A stretch of DNA of 64,000 nt from Halorubrum trapanicum. Lineage in GTDB: Archaea; Halobacteriota; Halobacteria; Halobacteriales; Haloferacaceae. This document shows positions 53,892-62,825 of this stretch, piece after piece (within the stretch, counting starts at the first letter, position 1; each line of letters begins with the position of its first letter). The stretch is from contig NZ_JAGGKE010000008.1 in assembly GCF_017873555.1 (NCBI RefSeq), positions 91,708 through 155,707 of the forward strand. The letters run 5' to 3'. Below the pieces are notes generated by a model. That model did not search any database and was not told the DNA's origin. It saw nothing but the letters and a program-made list of their open reading frames with translations. Made by a program: the position numbers and the translations under genes.

Positions 53892-54010
53892 AATCGGGAC
53901 TGCCAAGACGACCCGGGATACCGGAAGACGCTTGCCGGATCGACCACCGAAGCTCGTTCGCTGCCGCCGATCCCCGATATCCTTTTCTCGGCGCCGCCGT
54001 TCGATCGGGT

Positions 54011-54178
54011 ATGAGCGTGACCATCACACCGCCGGAGGAGCGCATCTGCGAGCTGTGCGGGCGGGAGGAGCGGTGGGACGACGAGGTCGACGGGTGGCGG
54101 ATAGCCGACGACCCCGGGAACGTCTACTGTATCCACGAGTGGGACATCAATGGCACGTTCGTCCCCCTCGACGAGTAA
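54011..54178 (+). CDS. HEWD-family small zinc protein
   Basis: 55-residue protein, MSVTITPPEERICELCG, with a CxxC pair (ICELCG) and a later Cys-Ile-His-Glu-Trp-Asp (CIHEWD) motif, which names the family. Cysteines plus His suggest a single zinc site. The start at 54011 follows a GATATCCTTTT box at about the right distance. Family members are unstudied small haloarchaeal proteins. No operon partner; gltB begins 231 bases later. Confidence 0.75.
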   Translation: MSVTITPPEERICELCGREERWDDEVDGWRIADDPGNVYCIHEWDINGTFVPLDE

Positions 54179-54295
54179 CTCCCGACTGGACGTTTCACCA
54201 CTCGTTTCGGAATACGCGAAACGTTCTCAGAGCTGTTTCAGGATCTCCGTTGGGACCGTGCCCAGAAACGAAAATTACTGATCGGTTCTAAGGTG

Positions 54296-54409
54296 TGTGA
54301 TTTGTTCACCACCCGTTATGAATAATTACCTTATATTCCCTAATGTGTGTACGATGGATCCTACCCCTATCAGGGTCATACCTTTAACTATTCATCCGTG
54401 AGGGGGCGT
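54296..54409 (+). promoter_or_regulatory. AT-rich promoter region of glutamate synthase
   Basis: About 115 bases far less GC-rich than the chromosome lead to gltB. The box ACCTTTAAC at 54380-54388 is about 26 bases before the ATG at 54410 and fits a leaderless start. Upstream ATGAATAATTACCTTATATTCC and an ACCC-N6-GGGT inverted repeat (54363-54376) are candidates for nitrogen-responsive control. This box decides the start; an in-frame ATG 63 bases earlier lies upstream of it. Confidence 0.5.
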
Positions 54410-57400
54410 ATGACCAAGTCACGTAGTACCACCCGGGGCGTACGCGACTCGGAGTCCTCGGGTCAGGAGGGGGGACTCGCGGCGCCGACGGACGACCGGT
54501 CGAACTGCGGTATCGGCGGCGTCGTCGACCTCGACGCCGCGCCGACGCACGAGGCCGTCACGGACGCGATCACGCTGCTCGAGAACCTCGAACACCGCGG
54601 GACGACCGGCGCCGAGGAGAACACCGGGGACGGCGCGGGGATCATGGTCGCCCGCCCCGACGGGTTCTTCCGCGAAGTCGTCGACGCCGACCTCCCGGAG
54701 GAGTACGCGGTCGGCTCCGTGTTCATGCCGCCGGAACCGGGCGTCCAGGCGGAGATCCACGACGTCATCGCCGAGGTGTGCGCCGTCTACGGGCTTGAGG
54801 TGCTCGCGTGGCGCTCGGTGCCCACCGACAACGCCGACCTCGGCGCCACGGCGCTCGAATCGGAGCCGGAGGTTTCGCAGGTGTTCGTCGCCCCGGTGGA
54901 GGGCGCGGATCTCGCCCAGCGGTTCACGACCGAGGAGACTCGCCCGGACGACGCCGACCCCGACTTGCTCGGATTCGACCGCGCGCTGTACGCGGCCCGC
55001 CGCGAGATCGAGAACGCGGTGTCCGAGGTCGACGGCGCCGGCCGCTTTTACGTCTGCTCGCTCGACCGCCAGCGCGTCGTCTACAAGGGGCTGCTGAAGG
55101 GGTCGCAGCTCGCCGACTACTACACGGACCTGACCGACGAGCGGTTCGCGAGCCACGTCGCCCTGGTCCACGCGCGCTTCTCGACGAACACGCTCGGCGC
55201 GTGGCACCTCGCGCACCCGTACCGGAACATCGTCCACAACGGCGAGTTCAACACGATCCGCGGGAACGTCAACTGGATGCGGGCCCGCGAGAACGACCTC
55301 GAACACCCGGCCTTCGGGGCCGAGCTCGACACGATCAAGCCGGTGATCGACGACCCGAACCAGTCGGACACCGCGAGCGTCGACAACGCGCTCGAACTCC
55401 TCCTCCAGACCGACCGCGACCTCCCGCACGCGCTCCGGATGCTGATCCCCGAGGCGTTCCGCGGCGACGACCTGATGGACGACGACCGGGCCGATTTCTA
55501 CGACTACCACGCCTCGCTCGTCGAGCCGTGGGACGGGCCCGCGCTCGTCATCGGCTTCGACGGCGAGCGCGTCGCCGGTGTCCTGGACCGCAACGGTCTC
55601 CGGCCGTGTCGCTACGAGGTGACGACCGACGACCGCCTCGTCGTCGGCAGCGAGGTCGGCGCGCTCCCGACGGACCCCGCCGACGTGCGCCGCCGCGGTC
55701 GGCTCCAGCCCGGCGAGATTTTCGTCGCGGACCCGGAGACGGGCCGGATCGTCCCCGACGACGAGGTGTTCGAGGACCTCACCGACGAGAAGTACGGCGA
55801 GTGGGTCGACCGCGGCCAGGTCGGTCTCGACGGACTCACAGACGAGGACGGGGTCGCGGCCGGGATCGACACCGGCCACGACGCGGCTCGCGACGACGGA
55901 TCGGAGGAGGTCGAGGCGGACGAGACCGAACCGACAGTCCGCGCCCATCAGGCCGCCTTCGGCTACACGACCGACTCGCTGAACCACCTCGTCGAGCCGA
56001 TGGCGGAAGACGGGAAGGACCCGGTCGGCTCGATGGGCGACGACACGCCGCTGTCGGTCCTCGCCGACATCGACCGCCCCCTCTTCACCTACTTCAAACA
56101 GCTGTTCGCGCAGGTGTCGAACCCGCCGATCGACTACATCCGCGAAGAGCTGGTCACCTCGCTCGAGACCCGGATCGGGAACCAGCGCAACCTCCTGGAC
56201 GAGACGCCGGAACACGCGGAGCAGATCGTCGCCGACACACCGGTCCTGACGGACGCAGAGACGACCGCCCTCCGCGACCTCCCGGGACCGGGCGAACGGA
56301 CGCCCGGCGATAGCGACGAGGACGCGTCCGCCGGACCCTCGTTCACCTCCGTCGTCGTCGACACCACCTACGACCGAGACGGGTCGCTCGTCGACGCCGT
56401 GACCCGGGTCCGCCAGGACGCTGCGGCCGCGATCGAGGACGGCGCCGACGTCGTCGTGCTCTCGGACCGCGCCGTGGGACCGGATCGACTCGCGGTGCCG
56501 AGCCTGCTCGCGACCGGCGCGGTCCACCACCACCTCGTCCGCAAGGGGCTTCGCAACCGCGCGGGCGTCGTCGTCGAGTCCGGTGAGCCGCACGAGGTCC
56601 ACCACCTCGCGACGCTCGTCGGCTACGGCGCGGACGCGGTCGACCCGTATCTCGCGTACGCCTCCATCGCCGACGTGGTCGCCGGTCCGGATGGCGCCGA
56701 CGAGGACGAGGCGCTCGCGGCGTACCGCCACGCGCTGGAGGACGGTCTCCTCAAGACGATGGCGAAGATGGGCATCTCGACGATGGAGTCGTACCAGGGC
56801 GCCCAGATCTTCGAGGCGGTCGGGCTGGACTCCGAGTTCGTCGCCGAGTCCTTCGAGGGGACGGAGATCCGGACCGAGGGGATCGGGATCGAGCAGATCG
56901 AAGACGACCTCCGAACCCGCCACGCGATGGCGTTCGGCGCCGACCCCGAGCTTGAGACCACCGGCGAGTACGAACACCGGTCATCGGGCGTGAAACACGG
57001 CTGGAACCCCCAGACCGTCGGCACGCTCCAGCAGGCGGTCCGCGGCGGCGACTACGATCAGTACCGCGAGTTCGCCGAGCTGGTGAACGACCAGACCGAG
57101 GAGCTGCAGTCGCTGCGCGGTCTCCTGGAGTTCGACTCCGACCGCGACCCGGTACCCGTCGAACAGGTCGAGTCGGTCGAGTCGATCGTCGAGCGCTTCT
57201 CGACGGCCGCGATGAGCCTCGGGAGCATCTCGCCGGAGGCCCACGAGAACAACGCCATCGCGATGAACCGGCTGGGCGCGAAGTCGAACACGGGCGAGGG
57301 CGGCGAGCCGCCGGAGCGGTTCGACACCGAGAAGGAGTGTACCGTCAAGCAGGTCGCCTCCGGGCGCTTCGGCGTCACCTCGGAGTACCTCGCGAACGCG

Positions 57401-59125
57401 GAGGAGCTACAGATCAAGATGGCGCAGGGGTCGAAGCCCGGCGAGGGCGGCCACCTCCCCGGCGAGAAGGTCAACGAGATGATCGCGCACGTCCGGTGTT
57501 CGACGCCAGGCGTCGGGCTCATCTCGCCGCCGCCCCAACACGACATCTACTCGATCGAGGACCTCAAACAGCTCATCTTCGACCTGAAGGCCGCCAGCCC
57601 CGAGGCCGACGTCAACGTGAAGCTGGTCTCGGAGGCCGGTATCGGCACCATCGCGGCCGGGGTTGCGAAGGCGAACGCCGATGTCGTCCACATTTCCGGT
57701 CACGACGGCGGGACCGGCGCGTCGCCGAAGACGTCGATCAAGAACGCCGGCCTGCCGTGGGAGCTGGGACTCGCGGAGGCGAACCAGATGCTCCGCGCGA
57801 CCGGCCTGCGCGACCGCATCCGCGTGTCGGCCGACGGCGGGCTGCGGACCGGCCGCGACGTCGCGGTCGCGGCCGCGCTCGGCGCCGAGGAGTACGTCTT
57901 CGGCACCGCGTCGCTCGTCACCTCCGGCTGCGTGATGGCCCGCCAGTGCCACGAGAACACCTGCCCGGTCGGCGTCGCCACCCAGCGCGAGGACCTCCGC
58001 CAGCGGTTCCCCGGCCAGCCCGACCACGTGATCAACTACATGACGTTCATCGCGCAGGAGCTGCGCGAGATCATGGCCGAGCAGGGGTACACCGAGCTGG
58101 AGGAGTTCATCGGTCGGCCCGAACTGCTCACGCAGCGGGAGACCGACCACGAGAAGGCGAAGCACCTCGACCTGTCGGCCGTGATCGCCGAGCCGGCGGG
58201 CGAGTCGCGCACGAAGGTCCGCGAGCAGGCCCACGCCGGCATCGACGACCTGCTCGACTGGGACCTCATCGACGAGGCCGCGCCCGCCATCGAGGACGGC
58301 GCGCCGGTTGCGCTCACCCGCGAGATTCGCAACGTCGACCGCGCGGTCGGCGCGACGCTCTCGAACCGCGTCGTCTCCGAACACGGCGGCGAGGGGCTGC
58401 CGGACGACACGGTCTCCTGCCGGTTCGACGGCGAGGCCGGGCAGAGCTTCGGCGCGTTCCTCGCGTCGGGGATCACGATGGAGCTGTCGGGCGCCGCCAA
58501 CGACTATGTCGGTAAGGGCCTCTCCGGCGGCCGGCTCGTGATCGACACGCCAGCGGAGGCCAGCTACGACCCGACCGAGAACGTCGTCGTCGGCAATGTC
58601 GCGCTGTACGGCGCCACCTCGGGCGAGATGTACGTCAACGGCGTCGCCGGCGAGCGGTTCGGCGTCCGTAACTCGGGCGTCAGCGCGGTCGTCGAGGGCG
58701 TCGGGGACCACGGCTGCGAGTACATGACCGGCGGCGTCGTCGCCGTCCTCGGGGACACGGGCCGCAACTTCGCGGCCGGGATGTCGGGCGGCATCGCGTA
58801 CGTGTACGACCCCGACGACCGGCTCGACGACCGCGTGAACCGCGGGATGGTCTCCGTCTCCGAGACGCTCGACGAGTCCGACGAGCGGATGCTCCGCCGA
58901 CTCGTCGAGAATCACCGGGCGTACACCGACAGCGAGCGCGCGGCCGACCTGCTCGACGACTGGGACGCGGCGCTCGACGACTTCGTCCGCGTCTTCCCCG
59001 ACGCGTACGCCGACGTCATCGCCGAGGGCGTCGGCGACGACGTGCGCGACGAACCGCCTGCGCCAGCCGCCGCGGTGCCGGACGCCGGCGTCGACGCGGC
59101 CGGGCAGGTCTCGGGCGACGACTGA
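54410..59125 (+). CDS. gltB: Glutamate synthase, large subunit
   Basis: Transfers the amide of glutamine to 2-oxoglutarate, giving two glutamates. 1571 residues. A short propeptide precedes the nucleophile Cys33 in NCGIGGVVDL; the type-2 amidotransferase continues with RFSTNT and HNGEFNTIRGN. A central domain is followed by the FMN/synthase domain with the 3Fe-4S cysteines 1174, 1180 and 1185 (CVMARQCHENTC), and the C-terminal GXGXG domain is present. All parts are intact. No gltD is adjacent, which points to a ferredoxin-dependent enzyme; its 2-oxoglutarate and ferredoxin fit with the kor and por genes. The AT-rich promoter suggests regulation. Confidence 0.93.
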   Translation: MTKSRSTTRGVRDSESSGQEGGLAAPTDDRSNCGIGGVVDLDAAPTHEAVTDAITLLENLEHRGTTGAEENTGDGAGIMVARPDGFFREVVDADLPEEYAVGSVFMPPEPGVQAEIHDVIAEVCAVYGLEVLAWRSVPTDNADLGATALESEPEVSQVFVAPVEGADLAQRFTTEETRPDDADPDLLGFDRALYAARREIENAVSEVDGAGRFYVCSLDRQRVVYKGLLKGSQLADYYTDLTDERFASHVALVHARFSTNTLGAWHLAHPYRNIVHNGEFNTIRGNVNWMRARENDLEHPAFGAELDTIKPVIDDPNQSDTASVDNALELLLQTDRDLPHALRMLIPEAFRGDDLMDDDRADFYDYHASLVEPWDGPALVIGFDGERVAGVLDRNGLRPCRYEVTTDDRLVVGSEVGALPTDPADVRRRGRLQPGEIFVADPETGRIVPDDEVFEDLTDEKYGEWVDRGQVGLDGLTDEDGVAAGIDTGHDAARDDGSEEVEADETEPTVRAHQAAFGYTTDSLNHLVEPMAEDGKDPVGSMGDDTPLSVLADIDRPLFTYFKQLFAQVSNPPIDYIREELVTSLETRIGNQRNLLDETPEHAEQIVADTPVLTDAETTALRDLPGPGERTPGDSDEDASAGPSFTSVVVDTTYDRDGSLVDAVTRVRQDAAAAIEDGADVVVLSDRAVGPDRLAVPSLLATGAVHHHLVRKGLRNRAGVVVESGEPHEVHHLATLVGYGADAVDPYLAYASIADVVAGPDGADEDEALAAYRHALEDGLLKTMAKMGISTMESYQGAQIFEAVGLDSEFVAESFEGTEIRTEGIGIEQIEDDLRTRHAMAFGADPELETTGEYEHRSSGVKHGWNPQTVGTLQQAVRGGDYDQYREFAELVNDQTEELQSLRGLLEFDSDRDPVPVEQVESVESIVERFSTAAMSLGSISPEAHENNAIAMNRLGAKSNTGEGGEPPERFDTEKECTVKQVASGRFGVTSEYLANAEELQIKMAQGSKPGEGGHLPGEKVNEMIAHVRCSTPGVGLISPPPQHDIYSIEDLKQLIFDLKAASPEADVNVKLVSEAGIGTIAAGVAKANADVVHISGHDGGTGASPKTSIKNAGLPWELGLAEANQMLRATGLRDRIRVSADGGLRTGRDVAVAAALGAEEYVFGTASLVTSGCVMARQCHENTCPVGVATQREDLRQRFPGQPDHVINYMTFIAQELREIMAEQGYTELEEFIGRPELLTQRETDHEKAKHLDLSAVIAEPAGESRTKVREQAHAGIDDLLDWDLIDEAAPAIEDGAPVALTREIRNVDRAVGATLSNRVVSEHGGEGLPDDTVSCRFDGEAGQSFGAFLASGITMELSGAANDYVGKGLSGGRLVIDTPAEASYDPTENVVVGNVALYGATSGEMYVNGVAGERFGVRNSGVSAVVEGVGDHGCEYMTGGVVAVLGDTGRNFAAGMSGGIAYVYDPDDRLDDRVNRGMVSVSETLDESDERMLRRLVENHRAYTDSERAADLLDDWDAALDDFVRVFPDAYADVIAEGVGDDVRDEPPAPAAAVPDAGVDAAGQVSGDD

Positions 59126-59149
59126 GGGGCGGAAGAAAGCGGGCGTCCG

Positions 59150-61282
59150 CTAATCGAGCGTCTCCGAGTCGACCTCGCTCTCGGTCGTCGCGCGCTCGAC
59201 CGCGCGGTCGACGTGGCGCTCGCGGGCGCGCTCGACAAACTCCTCCGGCAGCTCGTCTATCTCGCCGGCCTGAACGCCCCAGAGCTTCGCGTACAGCCCG
59301 TCCTCGGCGAGCAGGTCGTCGTGGGTGCCGCGCTCGACGACCTCGCCGTCCTCCAGCACGAGCGCGGTGTCGGCGTCCGTCACCGTCGAGAGGCGGTGCG
59401 CGATGACGAAGGTGGTGCGGTCGGCCGCGAGCCGGTCGAGCGAGCGCTGGATCAGCATCTCCGTCTCCGTGTCGACCGCCGAGGTCGCCTCGTCGAGGAT
59501 TAAGATCGCGGGGTCCTGAAGGACGACCCGAGCGATGGCGAGCCGCTGGCGCTGGCCGCCGGAGAGCTTCACGCCGCGCTCGCCGATCCGCGTCTCGTAG
59601 CCGTTCGGCAGCGACGAGATGAACTCGTGGGCCTCCGCGGCCTTCGCGGCCTCGACCACGCGCTCGCGGATCGCCTCCGCGTCGCCCCGCGCGTCGTCAC
59701 CCCCGTCACCGCCGCCCTCGTTGATCCGCGTAAACCGCCCGTAGCGGATGTTCTCGGCGATGGTGCCGTCGAACAGCGTGGTGTCCTGCGCGACGTAGCC
59801 GACCGACGAGCGCAGGCTCTCGACGGTCACGTCGCGGACGTCGTGGCCGTCGACGGAGATCGCGCCGTCGGTGACGTCGTACAGCCGGAGGAGGAGCTTC
59901 AACAGCGTCGACTTCCCGGCGCCGGTCGGTCCCACGAGGGCGACGGTGTCGCCCGGGTCGGCGGCAAAGGAGACGTCGCGGAGGACCTCTTCGTCGGCGT
60001 CCTCGGGGTCGACGAGGGCGTTCTCGGGGTACGCGAAGGAGACGTCGTCGTACTCGACGGCCCCCACGACGCCGCCGTGGTCGGCGGGAGTCTCGCCGGA
60101 GCCGTCGCCGCTTGCGTCGCCGCCGTCGTCGGTTCCGCGGTCGTCTCGGGTCCCGCCGTCGCCCCGGGCGTCGCCGCCGAGTTCGATCGCGTCGTCGTCG
60201 TCCTCGATGCGGACCGGGATGTCGCGGAGGCCGAACACGCGCTCGCAGGAGGCCTTCGCGTTCTCGTACTGGTCGATGATGTTCGACACCTCCGCGAGGG
60301 GGGCGACGAACTGCTGGGTGAGGAGGACGAAGGTGACGAACGTTCCGACCGTCAGCTCCGTCGTGAACGGTCCCGGCGGGCCGTTCTCCAGCCAGAAGCC
60401 GCCGACCGCGAAGGTGGCGGCGAACGCCAGCCCGGCGAGCAGCTCCATCCCGGGCCGGTAGACGTAGTTGAGCCGGAGGATCGACATCGTGCGCTGGAAG
60501 TACGAGAAGGACGCGTCCTCGACGCGCTCGCTCTCGTGGGACTCCGTGTTGGAGGTCTTCACCAGTTCGACGCCAGACAGCGCGTTTTCGAGGGCGGTGT
60601 TGAGGTCGCCGACGACCGAGCGCTGCGCGACGTACCGCGGCTCGACCGCGCGCATGAACCAGAGCGTAAAGAGGACCATCAGCGGGATCGCGGCGAGGGT
60701 GACGATCGCCAGCTCGTGGTTGTAGTAGACGAGGACGCCCGCGATCCCCACAAGCATCACGCCGAGCCGCGCGGAGTTCTGGAGGGCGTTGTCTAAGAAC
60801 ACCTCCAGGTTCGAGGCGTCGTTGTTGAGGACGGACATGACCTCGCCCGTCTGTTTGTCGTCGAAGAAGGTCATGTCGAGCCGTTGCATCTGGTCGAAGG
60901 AGTCGGTGCGGACCGCGTGCATCACGCGGTGCGCGAAGTTGTTCGCGGCGATGCCGTAGATGTACGTGAACACGCCCGTCACGATGAACGACCCGAAGAT
61001 GAGCAGCACCGAGAGCCGGAACTGCGCGTCCCCCTCGGTGGGCAGCCAGGCGTCCGGCACGATCGGGAGCGTGTAGGGGCCGGTGCCGGTGAAGACGGCG
61101 TCGATGGCGACGCCGAGGACGACCGGCGGGATCAGCCCCGCGACCCGGGCGATCACGTTGGCGACCATTCCGATCACGAGCCAATGGGCCTCCGAGGCCC
61201 CGTACTCGCGGAACAGCCGACTCAGGGGTCGGTCGACCCGGTCGCGGTACACTTCGAAGGCGTTGCGATCGTCTGCGGACAT
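59150..61282 (-). CDS. ABC exporter (fused permease-ATPase)
   Basis: 710-residue half transporter of the exporter (B/multidrug-lipid) type. The membrane domain occupies about residues 25-345 with six helices; the ATPase follows with Walker A GPTGAGKSTL, signature LSGGQRQRLAIAR, Walker B ILILDEATSAVD and the H-loop in VIAHRLSTVTD. Between the domains (about residues 360-410) is a Gly/Asp-rich disordered insertion of about 45 residues, unusual for the family. A homodimer is expected. The start MSADDRNAF at 61282 precedes the elbow helix; upstream extension is not conserved-looking. Transported substrate unknown. Confidence 0.88.
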   Translation of the reverse strand: MSADDRNAFEVYRDRVDRPLSRLFREYGASEAHWLVIGMVANVIARVAGLIPPVVLGVAIDAVFTGTGPYTLPIVPDAWLPTEGDAQFRLSVLLIFGSFIVTGVFTYIYGIAANNFAHRVMHAVRTDSFDQMQRLDMTFFDDKQTGEVMSVLNNDASNLEVFLDNALQNSARLGVMLVGIAGVLVYYNHELAIVTLAAIPLMVLFTLWFMRAVEPRYVAQRSVVGDLNTALENALSGVELVKTSNTESHESERVEDASFSYFQRTMSILRLNYVYRPGMELLAGLAFAATFAVGGFWLENGPPGPFTTELTVGTFVTFVLLTQQFVAPLAEVSNIIDQYENAKASCERVFGLRDIPVRIEDDDDAIELGGDARGDGGTRDDRGTDDGGDASGDGSGETPADHGGVVGAVEYDDVSFAYPENALVDPEDADEEVLRDVSFAADPGDTVALVGPTGAGKSTLLKLLLRLYDVTDGAISVDGHDVRDVTVESLRSSVGYVAQDTTLFDGTIAENIRYGRFTRINEGGGDGGDDARGDAEAIRERVVEAAKAAEAHEFISSLPNGYETRIGERGVKLSGGQRQRLAIARVVLQDPAILILDEATSAVDTETEMLIQRSLDRLAADRTTFVIAHRLSTVTDADTALVLEDGEVVERGTHDDLLAEDGLYAKLWGVQAGEIDELPEEFVERARERHVDRAVERATTESEVDSETLD

Positions 61283-61370
61283 AGGCGTAGAAACGCGGCG
61301 ACCCCCATGTATCCGGCGGCTTCGGCGGCCCGTTCCGGGTTCCGACGACCGCGGTTCTCGACCCACCAAT

Positions 61371-61740
61371 CACTTATAAATAACCGACCGAGCGCGGTGG
61401 CGCGTGCCTCCGAGCGCCCACGGGGCGCGAGGAGCACGCGCGAGGGACGCCGTGAGCGACGGGCGACCGAAGGGAGCCCGGAGCGAACGGCGAGGCTGGG
61501 GAGGTGTGAGGCGCTGTGCGGGTCGGGACTCAAAGGGGCAGCCGCGAGGGCGGCGCAGGCGACGTAAGGACCACAGAGAGCGAGCGAAGCGAGCGACCGA
61601 GGACCGCAGCGAGCGTGCGCCGCCCTCGCGGCTGGGGCTTTGGCGGTATTCTCCGCAGATCTGCGATCGGCAGTTTATAAGCAAGCGGCTGGGGCTTTGG
61701 CGGTATTCTCCGCTGATCCACCACCTACTATTTATAAGTG
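61371..61740 (+). repeat. Structured intergenic repeat, copy C (with terminal inverted repeats)
   Basis: Most complete copy of the three-member family. It is bounded by a perfect 12-bp inverted repeat, CACTTATAAATA (61371-61382) and TATTTATAAGTG (61729-61740). Inside: head GCGGTGGCGCGTGCC, stem GCGCGTGC/GCACGCGC (61400-61407 with 61434-61441), GAGGCTGGGGAGGTGTGAGG, the GGGACTCAAAGGGGCAGC block, and an 18-bp perfect stem (61540-61557 with 61616-61633). Two tail units GGCTGGGGCTTTGGCGG then flank a TTTATAAG spacer. Compared with copy B, paired positions in the long stem change together. No protein is encoded. Confidence 0.85.
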
Positions 61741-61834
61741 TCATACTTCGACGCCTGAAGCGGTGACCGACCCGTCCCAGCGAGAGTGATCTGGTCGCCG
61801 GTCGGTTTAATAAGCGTCACTCGAACTCCCGTAC

Positions 61835-62383
61835 GTGGACGAACTTGTCGTGAGTACGGAGGTGTACGCCGACCCCGAGGAGGTGTACGCGTTCCTGCTC
61901 GATTTCCCGCGGTACGCGAACTACTCGGAGTACCTCCGGGAGGTCCGAACCGTCACCGGCGACGGCGGTCCCGGAACCCAGTACGCGCTCACGTTCGCGT
62001 GGTGGAAGATATCCTACACCGCACGCTCGGAGGTGACCGGCGTCGACCCGCCCGAGCGGATCGACTGGGAGATTACGAAGGACATCGACGCTGGCGGCTG
62101 CTGGCGGGTGACGCCGCCCGCGACCGACGGCGGTGACGAGAGCGCCGCCCAGACCGTCGACGCCCCTTGCGAGGTCGCGCTCGAAGTCGAGTTCGACCCC
62201 GGCTCCGCCAGCGCCGACGCGCTCGACCTGCCGCGGCTAGTCTCGTTCGACTGGGTGTTGAAGAAGGCGATCCCGCTGATCAGAAGCGAGGCCGAGCAGG
62301 TCGTCGAGCGCGCCGTCCGCGACTTGGAGGGGTCGAAGCGCGACGTCGATCTCGACGTGTACGTGGATTCGAACCGAATCTGA
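61835..62383 (+). CDS. SRPBCC/START-fold protein (polyketide cyclase-like)
   Basis: 182-residue soluble protein. The opening VSTEVYADPEEVYAFLLDFPRYANYSEYLREV is the typical start of the SRPBCC fold (helix over a beta sheet forming a ligand pocket). The later WEITKDIDAGGCWRVTP and the C-terminal helix with VLKKAIPLIRSEAEQVVERAV match. These proteins bind lipids, polyketides or quinones; some (CoQ10-like) carry quinones. GTG at 61835 is used; a GGTTTAATAAG box is about 26 bases upstream. The ligand is unknown. Confidence 0.78.
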   Translation: MDELVVSTEVYADPEEVYAFLLDFPRYANYSEYLREVRTVTGDGGPGTQYALTFAWWKISYTARSEVTGVDPPERIDWEITKDIDAGGCWRVTPPATDGGDESAAQTVDAPCEVALEVEFDPGSASADALDLPRLVSFDWVLKKAIPLIRSEAEQVVERAVRDLEGSKRDVDLDVYVDSNRI

Positions 62384-62429
62384 CGCCCTGCGGCAGCGCC
62401 AAACAGCCCACGTCCCCGAGTCGAAGGCC

Positions 62430-62437
62430 TTAATATA
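62430..62437 (+). promoter_or_regulatory. Promoter box of tRNA-Ala
   Basis: TTAATATA lies about 33 bases before the first base of the tRNA gene, in a GC-rich setting, and fits the TATA box of a stable-RNA gene. Confidence 0.55.
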
Positions 62438-62466
62438 TCCAGCGGGGAACGAACAAATGCGTTCGC

Positions 62467-62538
62467 GGGCTCGTAGATCAGTGGTAGATCATCCCCCTGG
62501 CACGGGGAAGGCCCGGGGTTCAAATCCCCGCGAGTCCA
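62467..62538 (+). tRNA. tRNA-Ala (anticodon GGC)
   Basis: A complete cloverleaf of 72 nt with discriminator A; CCA is not encoded. The acceptor stem GGGCUCG/CGAGUCC has the G3-U70 pair that marks tRNA-Ala. The anticodon stem UCCCC/GGGGA closes the loop CUGGCAC, giving anticodon GGC, which reads GCC. The T arm is GGGGUUCAAAUCCCC. No intron. The last 13 bases (62526-62538) are repeated exactly at 62613-62625. Confidence 0.95.
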
Positions 62539-62625
62539 CTCCTTCACTCCCTTCGGTCGTTCAGTCGTTCCCTCGCTTGGTCCCACTCGCTCACTTCGTT
62601 CGCTCGCGGGACCCCCGCGAGTCCA
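62526..62625 (+). repeat. 13-bp direct repeat of the tRNA-Ala 3' end (att-like)
   Basis: CCCCGCGAGTCCA at 62526-62538 (inside the tRNA) recurs exactly at 62613-62625, 87 bases later. Repetition of a tRNA 3' end is the mark left by integrases that use a tRNA as attachment site. DNA becomes AT-rich soon after the second copy. The 74 bases between are pyrimidine-rich, without a gene. Confidence 0.7.
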
Positions 62626-62776
62626 TTCGGCTTCCTCCGGTTCCCTGTGTAGTCGAGTAGGTGGTTGCGCTGTGGGTGGAGATTCTTTCCCAGGTCGAGA
62701 ACCTCGTGTAGACGGCTGTGTTCGCCATGCTTCTGCCCGCAACCTGTATTAAAACTAAGCCCCTATTCGCCAGTTG

Positions 62777-62800
62777 GGCGAGAAGGATATGCTTCTCGCC
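62777..62800. other. 9-bp hairpin downstream of the unknown membrane protein
   Basis: GGCGAGAAG (62777-62785) and CTTCTCGCC (62792-62800) form a perfect 9-bp inverted repeat with a 6-base loop. It is 26 bases beyond the stop of the minus-strand gene at 62826 and could mark the end of its transcript, but it has no T-run, so a terminator is only a suggestion. Confidence 0.35.
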
Positions 62801-62825
62801 AGGAATCCCGTTATGGTATGACCAT

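Noticed and set aside
53139..53906. Minus-strand frame opposite the surface protein tail.
   Set aside because: Low-complexity arginine/glycine shadow of the Ser/Gly-rich linker, with no start context.
61371..61740. Repeat element read as RNase P RNA or a tRNA-like gene because of the GGGACTCAAAGGGG block.
   Set aside because: No RNase P conserved core and no cloverleaf could be formed; three copies per 64 kb is wrong for RNase P.
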